This document shows, in pieces, positions 33,650 through 45,600 of a stretch of DNA of 64,000 nt. Made by a program: the position numbers and the translations under genes. The notes below the pieces were generated by a model. That model was not told where the DNA came from and ran no database searches. It was given only the letters and a program-made list of their open reading frames with translations. Source of the DNA: Solen grandis (taxonomy: Eukaryota; Mollusca; Bivalvia; Adapedonta; Solenidae); NCBI GenBank assembly GCA_021229015.1, contig CM037789.1, forward strand, positions 31,420,036 to 31,484,035. Direction: 5' to 3'. Positions within the stretch are counted from its first letter, which is position 1. The number at the start of each line of letters is the position of its first letter.

Positions 33650-36600
33650 ATGCCAGCCAAGGAACCCTTCCAGCGCTTACCGACAAATGTCAGACCAGTC
33701 AACTATGACATAAAGTTGAAACCAAATTTGAAGTCTTTCACTTTCGAAGGAAGTGAAGATGTCAGCGTTCAGGTTAGGGGGAGGTTTTTGACGACATGAA
33801 GTCTCATAAATAATCAAAGATATCATTGTTTTGCCTTTCTTAAACAAAAAACAGGAAAAAAAATATTTAATACAACGCAAAGTTTCATGAAATGCTCATG
33901 AGGTATGTGGTTGCTTGGTTTTAAGATTGCATCAGTTACAATGTCTTGCAGAAGAGAAAGAAAGTAGGAGAGACAGTGGTAAGATACAAGGAAGTTTGGG
34001 TGCAATACCCTAGTTCTTTTTGGGAGTAGACATCTTAGTTCTTTTAAGTGCCCAATGTACAGCATGGATACGCAGGAGACAAGCTCCTGGGTAGAACCAG
34101 TACTAAGTATACTCAGAGTTCCCATATAACACCACTTTTCCAAGTGCCAGGCAGGGGCATATTTGGTAGCAATTTTATACACCTTTCAGAGCTGTAAAAA
34201 TCCACTCGTCCGCTCGTATTTAAGAGTGAATTTCAGGGTCGGACGAGCATAATTTCCCTGAACACTCATCCAACTGAACGATTAGTTTTTCGCGACCAAG
34301 AAAGAAATTTTTCAGTAAAAAATGAATTTCATATTGTTACGATGGATAATCAAGATCATAAAATGCTTTACTTGATCAGGGGAGCTAATTTTGACAAAAT
34401 ATCACCATAGCGACGTTCATTATTTAGAAAGATCCGTAAGGTCTAAAGCAGACTGGTTCACAATATTCAACGGTGTTTTTTCAATACGTTTTTCATTTGT
34501 TTGTGGTACAGTCCAGTACTGCGGCACAGTCAGGGACAGCAAATATGTTCAAAATGTCGGTACAATTGTCAATAAAGACACTTCTCAGCGGCAGAGACAA
34601 CGAAAGTACAAAAAAGTGAGAGTTAAGACATAGTAAGCACCAAAGCGCTTACGATAAAACGAAACGCACAACAAAAGCCCCAGATCATTGGTTTTCTGGC
34701 TTTCTGTGGTTGACAAAAAAAAGAAAGATTGCTTTGCGGTGTTTCCGCAAAATATCAAAAGCTTTATACAACTTTACGGGAAGCAAAAATTAAAATCATT
34801 TTAGGACGAGCTAACTTTGTTTAAGAACGAGTAAGATTTTTCACCTACTTGTCCTACAGGACGAGTGACTTAAAAGAAAATTTTACTCCCGCTGCCTTTT
34901 TTGACATGGTCTTTGGAGGAAATCACCTTGGCTGGGATTTGAAACCCAGATAGCAAAGCAAACGCTCTAATGCTAAGTGATTGCACGGTTTGTCAGGCTT
35001 GGAATCTTGTATAGTAATTGGTCTATGACGCACTTCCAAACAGCCATGCTGATGGGCTGGCTCTTTGGTAAAGTGGTTAGATTATTGGTCTACTAACCAG
35101 GGGGTCCAGAGTTCAATACCTGACTAAGGCCAGGTATTTTTTCCCTGGAAATTACTAAAAATGGAGGTTACCTTAATTTGGTTGCTTGTTGCGCCTGCTA
35201 TAATTGTTAAACTTGTGAAGAAAGATTTTTGTGGTATTATTTGTTGTGGAAATGGGTGACTTACTAAACAGAGCAATGTCTTGGGAGCGAGATGTTATGG
35301 GTTTGATCCCCGGCTGCGATTTAGCGAAGTTGTTTAAACTGGTACTGGTACAACATATATGGGTAGTTTCTGGATTGTTTACCTCGTGTCAAGATGTGTG
35401 ACTAGGTGTGGTATCATGTCAGCAGTATGATACTGCAATGTGACAACACCATGTCTGTCTCAAGGGATGTTAAACCCAACAAACCAAAAAACTTCACATG
35501 GTTCCTCTTCCTGATTCCAAAATGAAATATTTTTTAGTAATTATTGTTTGAGTGAGATGGAACATTTCCTCCTTTATCAGGGACTGTCCATAGGTGTCTC
35601 CCACTCAGAAATTGTGCATTTTCCCAAAATTGCTGTTTACCCCAGGATTAACTTTTACTCCCCAAAGCATGAGGTGAGGGGTGGGGGGTATGATAGTAAA
35701 ATCACCTTTTTCTTTAATTTCTGGGAAGAAAGACCTTTGGGTGAATAGCAGTTTTAGGGAAAAGTGCATAATTCTAACGAAACTTTCAGCCAAGACACCT
35801 GTGAACGGCCTCTGATAAAAAAGCGGAAAAAGAAAAGTCTGTCTTCTGACATTTTGATTGTGGCTCTGTTTACCATATTAAATGTTTCCAGTCATCAATT
35901 ATTCTGGTTAAAAGTTATCAGCATATGGTTTGGTTGCCCTATCATGATACCAGCGTAATTCTTCGGGAAACTTTCTCTATCAGAGAATCGGAGGCAGCGA
36001 GACCAGCAGACAACGTCCAAAGTGTGACTCTACCTAATGTTGATTATTTTTGCATGTCAGGAATAGCAAGTAACTGCATCACACAAAATCTAGCTCAACT
36101 GCAAGTGCAAGGCAGTTACACTTGGCATATGTAACGACAACATATTGAGCTTCTTTTCATATCTGCATTTCTCATGTCGTCTTTTTCTTTCTTACAGGTT
36201 ACAGCAGCTACAAATGCTGTGACCTTGAACTGTGTGGAGATTGAGGTCAGTGAGGTCAAGTATCAGGCGGAAGGCTCATCTGATGTTTCCACGGGAAAAG
36301 TTTCATACAAGAAGGAGGCTGAAACAGCAACCTTTACATTTCCACAAGAACTGCCAGTGAGTAATTGATTTTGTGTAGAGTTTCCCCTTTACATACTGGG
36401 TAAGGATGCCTCATATGAGATATTACTGTAGTTTGGATAGAAGCCCAAACATTTTATTGGCTACATATGAATGAATCTTTAAAATTGACCTTGTATTGCA
36501 AATCAGTATTTAATATACAATAGTAAGTACTAATCACCCTTAGCCTGTTTTTTATTTCTAAGGAATACCTGCCAGTAGTCTTGACTGTATTTTCATAAAT

Positions 36601-39600
36601 TCAGAGCATTCTACAAATCATAATTATATCTAATTGTATACCTATTAAAGGAAATACAACCTGCACAAAAATCACATCATTAAGAAATAAAAACATTCTA
36701 ATGCTTCAGGAATGCATCTCCAGAGATGAGAGAAGTCCATATGATATATTTATTTTCTTAAAAATGTGAACACCATGGTCATAAAAGCAACATTGTGTAT
36801 AAACAATATGATACACGTGTTAGTTATAATATTCATCAAGTCAAAAGTTTGAACACAAATATTCATGATGTAAAGCGTTAAACCTCATGAAAGAACGTAT
36901 GCCTCATCAAGATTTCAATCCACAATCTTTGGATCAGAATTCCTTTGCCCTGCCCCAATATAGTACAGGATATAAAGATACATTATTATGGGTATATGGC
37001 CTGCTTACCATAACGAGTGAACATTAGTGCAGGGCAGTTGTATTTGTCTTGAGTTTAAAATCTAAATTGTGGGAAGCACCAGCAATATTATATTCCAGAT
37101 TATATTTGAACTATTTTCAGGTTGGGAATGGAACCTTGTCTGTCGTCTTCACAGGGGAGTTGAACGACAAGATGAAGGGTTTCTACCGCAGCAAGTACAC
37201 TGGGCCAGATGGGGAAGATCGTTATGGAGCTGTCACTCAGTTCGAGGTGAGACTTGTTACTTTGCCCAGTCCCCTCAGTAAGATAAATGCCATCACATTG
37301 GTAAATGTAGCCATGGCTCACACTGGAAATCCTTTTTCTATGAGCCCATCAGTAAAAATGTTTTCAGGAAATTTCCTGAATTTCAAGATTTTCAGAGTGT
37401 CTAAGGACTTCCTATTCTATATAAAACTATAAGAATTTGCTAAAATTAGGATTTTCAGGGGTTTTTTTATATTCAAACTTGTACCTATGTGAGCCAAGGG
37501 CATTAGCCAAATGGTGCAAAATTACCCGGGTAGAGCCACTTTTATAGCTAAAATAAACAATAGGTTTAAGAGGAACACAACATTTTCGATCTTACATTTT
37601 GCAATTTTGGTAATTTAAAGGGGGTTTAGTTGTTTTTAAATGTGTTTTGCTTTTGTTGTTGTTTTCTATAATTGATAAAGAAAAAAAATAATACTTATCC
37701 TTTTATGCTGCTTATAGGAATACAACATGTACACAAGGAGAACTGATAATTTTCAGGCATTGGGGTATTGACCCTAATAATATGATCATGTTGGTAATGG
37801 TATCTCCCTTATTTTTGATTGTGAATTGGTTTTATTTCTAACAGAAATACATCCTTCAGCGTGAATTGGTTTTATTTCTAACAGAAATACATCCTGCAGA
37901 GTAACAGATAAGCAGGGTATTTGAGTATTTTCCCAATTAATTTTGGCAAAAAAAAGCAACAATAGTTTTCAGAATCATTTAGTAACAGAAAGGGAAATAA
38001 ATTTTGAAAACCCAATTTAAATGGTGACAATTGTATACAAAATATACAGAATACCCAATTCACATTTGTCAACAAACCCAATTAAATTGCTTCAATACCC
38101 AGTTCATATGAAAGTCCTTGGGTAAATGCCTGTTTTTTGAAAAATGTTATCATATCTCTGATCTTGTATGTAATTTACATTATCAAATTTATAATCTGTG
38201 CCAAATAAAATCTCCCCCCAAAAAAACCTAGCCCTTATCTACTCATTTTACTTGGCTTTCACACATGACATTTAACTTTGATAATAACTATTGAAAAATA
38301 TTGATAAATCAAAGTGACTTCAATGTGTTTTTTTTTTTAAGGGTTCTTGGATGAGCCGGCCCTTAAAGCAACATTTGATATCACACTAGTTGTACCACAG
38401 AACAGAGTGGCCCTCTCCAACATGGTGAGTCTCTCTCTCTCACTCTCTCTCTCTGCAAGCAGAGGTGACACACAGAGATCACTTCTTCGTCATCTGTCTG
38501 TCTGTTTGTTTGTTACATTTTTCTGTCACGCTTATTTCAGCAGGTGACTTATGTGTTCCAATGAACACTTCTTGTTTTAATCATCAGGCTCAATCCGTTA
38601 GAACCTTCCTCATTTTATCATAAATTTACAACTATGTATGGTAATCAACCCCAAAAGAACTATCATCCTTGGGAATTGCAAAAATGATGTTATTAAGTAG
38701 TTAGCAGTGTCATGAATTTGTCACTAAATCATATTCCCCTAGGACTTCTTTCAGTTGGATATCAATCTGTTGTTGTTGGGAATCTGATATAGTTTTGCCT
38801 GCACAGAGGTAATTAGCTGAAAGTAAATTTAATTAGTCTGTGTATAATGTTTCATTATACGTAGTCCTCTGAATGGTCTTGGCCAAAGAGAAATTAGAAG
38901 CTCTATACGATTATCCAACAATTAATCTTAAAGTTTGATTTAAGTTTGATGTTTGTTTGTCGGGTTTAACAACCCTCCGCCAGTTGTTTTTCAGCAATAT
39001 TTGTAATTTTGAATATCCGAATCCCCCCCATCAAAATCTGTTGTTTTTCCATTAAAATCTGTTGTTATATTTATTAATGCCCTGTTGATCCATGTCATGG
39101 AGCGAACAGAATATTCAGTCGGATGTATTGAAGCTAACCAAGGTTTTAGCCGGTTGGGGTTACTAAAGTTTGACAATTTTCAGCCTGTTTCAATTTTAAA
39201 GAGATATCAAAGTTTGACTCAATTTTCATCTGTTTGTCATGGAGCTTACTAAAGTTTGACCTGTATTTAGTCCATCGCAATGGAATTTACCGAAGTTCAA
39301 CTCAGTTTTCAGCTGGATGGCACGGAGCTTAACAAAGGTTGGCCCAGTTTTCAGCCTGTTGTCTCGGAGATGACAAACCAACTTTACTACTAGTTATAAT
39401 GGAGTGAACTAAATTGAACTTTATTTTCAACTTATTAACAAAGTTTGAGCCTATTTTCAGTCCGTTGTAACTGGGTTTATTATGGAGCTGATCATGGTTG
39501 ACTCAATTTTCAACAGGTTATCATGGAGCTAACCAAAAGTTTTATTTAAATTTCAGCCGGTTGTCACGGAAACACCTGACCCAAGTGATGCCAGTCTGAA

Positions 39601-42600
39601 GGTCATGAAATATGCAAAGTCACCCATCATGTCAACCTATCTGCTGGCTTATGTGGTCGGAGAGTATGATTTTGTGGAAGCGACGGATGCCAATGGTGTG
39701 CTGATAAGGGTTTATACACCTGTGGGACGGAAGGAACAAGGCCAGTTTGCACTGGACGTAAGTACACAAGGCCATTTTCCTAAAATTTGCTATAATAGTT
39801 CAGTGGGTACCTTCTGTGAGAAAATTAAAATTTATGAAATTAGTCAGTTTTCTGCCAGTTTATGCAAGACAGATAAGGGGAATTTATTATCATACCTCAT
39901 GTGACCTTCCCTTGTAAAACTTTCATATACACGCCATTTGAAAAGCCATGATGCTCATTCTATTTTATCCCAGTGACCCATAGAACTAAGAACTTCCACT
40001 GTGCTCAAGGGATTCAAGGGAGGTAACTACATAATATGTCTCGTCCATGACAACAACTGTTTATTGTTGCTATTGATAAAATCTTTTCGTTTGATTTACT
40101 TGATTGTGATGTTTGGTGTAATTATAGAAATATAACATCCAGTGGAGGGTGATACCACGTAGTGTTAAACCACAATACCAATCTTGGGTTGGCAGTACGT
40201 GTAATCACCCTTCATCAGATGTGTTATTTATATAATAGCCCATGGAAATTTCTTTTTTGTTGGAACTGTTAACAACCCAAACTAAGGAAAATATTTGTCT
40301 TCCTTTTAAATAAAATTAAAATACAGTAAATAAATAAACCTAGTACCCAGACAACAAAAATAAAACCATATTCTACTTCATTTTACTTATTAAACTTTGA
40401 ACTCTATTCTTTTAATTAATTTCAGTTAATTAATATAGATGTTGAGGACTTCAAAATTGAAAGCAACTCATTAAAGTATAGAATAAAGATTTCCTACATA
40501 TAATCATGATTAATAATCTCAGAGTTTGCCTGATTAATTGGTGTGGATATTCTGCATTATTCCAACCTCTTATCAGCTGGGCGCTCAATGTACAAGGGTA
40601 GTTCCAGGACTGGTTGGCCTGGTGTCTTGATAATGTGACTGGGTGTGGTATTATGCCATGTCATACTACAGTGTGGCAGAACTATATCTGTCTCAAGTAG
40701 ACATCGTCTCCAAATAATTGAAATACTTTTGATGGGACATTAAACCCAATGAACAAACAACCCTCTAATCATCTCTCATTCCAGGTGGCTGTAAAGACAT
40801 TGCCATTTTACAACGAGTATTTTGGCATTGCCTACCCTCTGCCCAAGATGGACTTGATTGCCATTGCTGATTTCTCTGCAGGTAGTGTCCAAAAGAACAT
40901 GAGAATGTTTTATAAACAGAGGAGTAGACAAACTTTATTGGTCAATTGTGTATAATTCTTTACTTTCAATACTAACTGAGTATCCATAATAAAAATTGAG
41001 TAATTTTGCAAATGTTATCCTGGCATTTTTCTTTAAATTGAGTAAAAAAAATGTGAACATACTCGACAACATCTATATCTACTAGTTTGCAGAAATAAGA
41101 GTTACTCAATTAAGAAAGTTAAAATAACCTCAAAATGAGTTGGTCATATCCAATTTGAGCAGTAGCAGGACTTGGTATCGGCCAGGATATAAGCTTACAA
41201 TTTATTGAGTATCCCAGATTATAATTGAGTTTTGTTATCCATCTGTTTGAAAAAAAAACTGGGTATTTGGCCATTTTCAATTCAGTAATTATGTGAATTC
41301 CCCTGTTGCAGATTGTTGTTTTGGGTGTTTTTCACGTGAGATTTGTTTTCACGTACTTCTTGTAAAATGTTTTAAGTTCCAGGAATGTTTCCTAGTGTAT
41401 AATGGGGTGCATATTTTAAAACAAAGGTTACCAATAATTATGTTTGAATTGACCAATGGTCAATTGTGTATATATGTTTTTGTCATATGATTGGTCAAAG
41501 ATCAATTATATTCAACACTGGGTAGTCTGGGTACAGCATTAGATGTCATGATTCAATTGGGACAACATTGATTGAAATTAACACCAGTTAATCTGTTGTC
41601 TGATCAGTATGTGGCTTTTCTGAACCGGGGACGCCCTTCCTTTGACAGTACAATAAACAGGAACCCATCTTCTCGTTTTTGACCCCCCCCCCTTTTACCC
41701 AGTAACACCTCTATATAAAGCTTATTGAAACAAGTGCTTGTTCTCTTCTTGTAAGCAAAGGGTTGGCTGTGGCCCTGTGATATTTTTCATTGACTAAGGT
41801 TGGAGTTTGGCTCCCTTTTGAGGTTTGAATCTCAGGTGTATAGTACTGGTCCAACCCTGTAACTTTCAAGAGGGATTAATATAAATCATAAAAAAATATT
41901 TCCGAAATGAGATTTAGGTAATTAAAATTAAATTACTAAGTTTTTTGTGAGGGATTTTTCTGTAATTTTGATTAATGAATTTTGTGGCTGTGTATGTATT
42001 GACTAAATAAAGTTTTGTTTTCACTGACTGTTTTTCATAGGTAGGAAAATATGAAATTTAAATCTTTTGGGGTGGAGGGGAGAAGGAGTTGGACTTTTTT
42101 TTGAGTTAAGTTTCAGCAACTATTTAAACCATTCTAGAGGTTACCAGATAGAATGGCTTTTCAGAAGTGCATCTTTTGTTTCTATCCTAGGTCAGTTAAA
42201 TTTTGTGTGTGAGAGGGTTCACTGGTCAACTCAAGTGTCAAGCTCATAAACAGGATCATTATTGTCATACAGTAGTCCTGGATGTAATGTTTTGTTATTC
42301 AGGTGCAATGGAGAACTGGGGACTGGTGACATACCGTGAGACTGCCTTGTTGATCGACCCAAAAAACTCCTCCTCCAAAGCCAAGCAGTGGGTGGCCCTA
42401 GTGGTGGGGCATGAGCTGGCACATCAGTGGTTTGGCAACCTGGTTACCATGGTAATTGAATTTAATAAACCATTTGATACAGCTTTTTGTGTTACCTGCT
42501 GTAAGCAGAGGTGACACATAGGGATCACTTCTACGTTGTCTGTCTGGCTGCCAAACTTTTCAGTCGCGCAACTTTCAGAAGGTGACACATGTATTCCAAG

Positions 42601-45600
42601 GAACACTTCTTAGTAATGTCCCCGTTTTACTTGGTGAAGTGAGGAAGCTATGCTAGAATCATTTATGTCATGTTATATTGCATTATGTCACATCCTGGCC
42701 TTCATTTAAAAATGCATCTCAAATTAAGAATTTTCTTTAACTCAAAAATTCCTAAGTCAAAATTGTTATACCATTTTTGAATTTCTATGAAACAGGGTCA
42801 TTTTCTGTATGCTAAAAATAACATGTGTGATATTTCTTTTCTCTGGATTAACAAATGAGGCAATTTAGAAGATTTTAAGTTGAGAAAAACTCAATATTAG
42901 GTTATTAATGATACACAGACATGATTTCTTCCTCTCGATATCTCAAGTGAGGCTAATGCTGAGACTAGGAACAGTTTATCTTTGCTTCTGTGTAACTTGT
43001 TGTTATTTAATAAAGGAACATTTCTGTTTTGAAAAACTCTAAGGTCAAGTTTTATAGCAGGGGAGTGTCAACATGCATTTTATTATAGGCCTTTCATTAG
43101 ATGATTTAAGTATTAAATGTATAAATGTCATTGCAGGAATGGTGGACCAATCTATGGCTGAACGAGGGCTTTGCTTCCTGGATAGAGTACTTGTGTGTGG
43201 ACAAATGTTTCCCCGAGTTTGACATCTGGACACAGTTTGTGTACCAAGACCTCGGACGTGCCCTCGACTTGGATGCTCTCCACACCAGCCATCCCATCGA
43301 GGTATAGAAGATACTTGACTGGTTTGAGTGAATATGGAATAAATCTCATTGAGATGAGATACAATTTTAATATTTACACAAGCAAGAAATTGTATCATTT
43401 CAAGATGAGATATTAATCATATCCACTCTAAACAATTTTAATTTTTATTTTACGCTAACTGATGTTGAAAGAATGGAACTATTTTGTATATTTGACCTGT
43501 TTACATGCGGATGAATCCTTGTAATTAGTAAATACTGGAATGGCTTCATATTCATGTCCATATACACCCCAGTTATCTCCCTTTATAGGTAAAGAAAAAA
43601 TGTGGACTGTGTCGAATCTGAGCAACAATATTGTACGAGCATTCAGAGGAGGCCCTGATCAGACAGCTCCTGGATAAAGATCTCTGATCTGGGTCTGCTC
43701 TGTTTGTCATTGTGTCGAAATAAGTCTATATGAAGTAAAGGGTTACAGCCTTTTGATTAGTTAGAAATGTTTAGGTGTCATAGCATGGGAACTAACTAGA
43801 ATAGGTGTGCTAGAATTTCTAGCGCCTCTTAAAGCCCTGGGAAAATCTGTCCTATATGTTAGAGTAGTATTCTAGGATGTAGTCTTACATACTGATAAAA
43901 AAAAAAAGCAGGCATCATTGATTTTCATTATTATCACATCCATTTTCACTACTCAGTGTCACTCCACACTCAGTAGGGTATCAATTCCATGTGATTGTAA
44001 GGTCATGACCTCCTTAGGTATGCAATTTATGAATGGAACCTCACTCTAGATCATTATGAAACAAAGCACTCAAGGCACTAAGGGACTGCCGGCAGGGTTA
44101 TCGTGAAATAAATAGTGAGTTCAGCTAACCTACTGCTAACATCTAGAGATGAAGGAAAATGTAGAGTTTTTTGCACCAAATGACCTTTTCCGCTATCAAC
44201 ACTGGAACTAGAATTATAGCTAATTCACCATGTAAATCTTACCAGCAGTCTCTCAGCACATTGTGTGCTTTGATTTTTTAGGGTGTTGTGCTGATTTTTT
44301 CAAGGCCTTTCCAATCCACTTTTTGAACTGTCAAGAGGGATTAATTTTAGTCATGAAAAATTGTTATAAGTGGTAATGACATTGATACATTTTTGAAGAT
44401 ACTTACACATGTTTCAAGGTTAATGTCGTGATTACTTGAATCTTCGAAACCCATGTTTGCTTAATATTATGCTTTGCTTCATATTCAGCTGTGGGTTATT
44501 TGAGCAGGGTTCCTTTGGTCAGCAAATAGCTGAGAAATATTCATGAAAACAGAATTTTGCCAGTTAAAAATCCCACGGTTGTATTTTTGTAATAACAGAA
44601 CAATTACCATGAATTCTGACAATATACTTCTCTGTAAGCCCATTTCCATTTCTCAAAATGAAACAAACATGCTGAAAACACTTAAGCTGCCAGTAGTGGA
44701 TTTCAAAAAAAGTATCAAGAAAATATATGTACATGCGAATTTATGCAAATTTCAGGTACCAGTAGGCGGACCTAGTGAGATTGATGAGATATTTGATGCC
44801 ATTTCATACAGTAAGGGGGCCTCAATTATCCGTATGCTGCACGACTACATCGGAGATGCCGTAAGTAATGTTTGTAACGTTAACCATTGTCAGTCTCTTC
44901 CAACCCTCCCATGTCATATAAAATGAGAGTAAAACAGCCTTAAAATGTATCTGTTTGTTCAGTGAAAATTTATACGAAGCTTCAACAAACAAATGCACAT
45001 GCAACTTGCTTTCAGTAGTTGCTTTTGTTCAAAAACTTTCAACAAACATTTGGGACGAGGATATACCTGTTTCGGCATCATGTTAATCAGTAGAGACTCT
45101 TGAATTATAATTTATGCTAAACCGCCTTAAATTAAGTATTCGTAACTGTTAACCAATGAAAAGCTACACATGCTTTTAACTATCAAATGCACCTGAACCT
45201 TCCTTTTAACTGTTTCATTTATTCAATAAGCTTTGACAAACATTTTTGAGTGAGGATACACTGAATTTTCTATCTTGTCAATTGTTAGTCAATTAAAAAA
45301 ATTTCAGAGTGTCTGAATGACTCTTGGGGTAAATGTTTGTAAATCTGAAACTCCTTTTTGCAAGCTAATCTGTATTTGATTAATTAATATTTTTGGTTGA
45401 ACTATATGAGTGAATATTTGCTTGGTATCCTGCCACTTGTCTATTGCATGATATTCCCATAAGGCAGTTTGTAGAAAAAGTCTCAAAATGACTGAAAATA
45501 AAACTACTTGGGAGAATTTAGCCCAAGCAAATTAACAGTAGTTATGTATATGGGTTTTTGGATGAATTTTATGGCATAAAATGGTAGTTCCAGGATTGGT

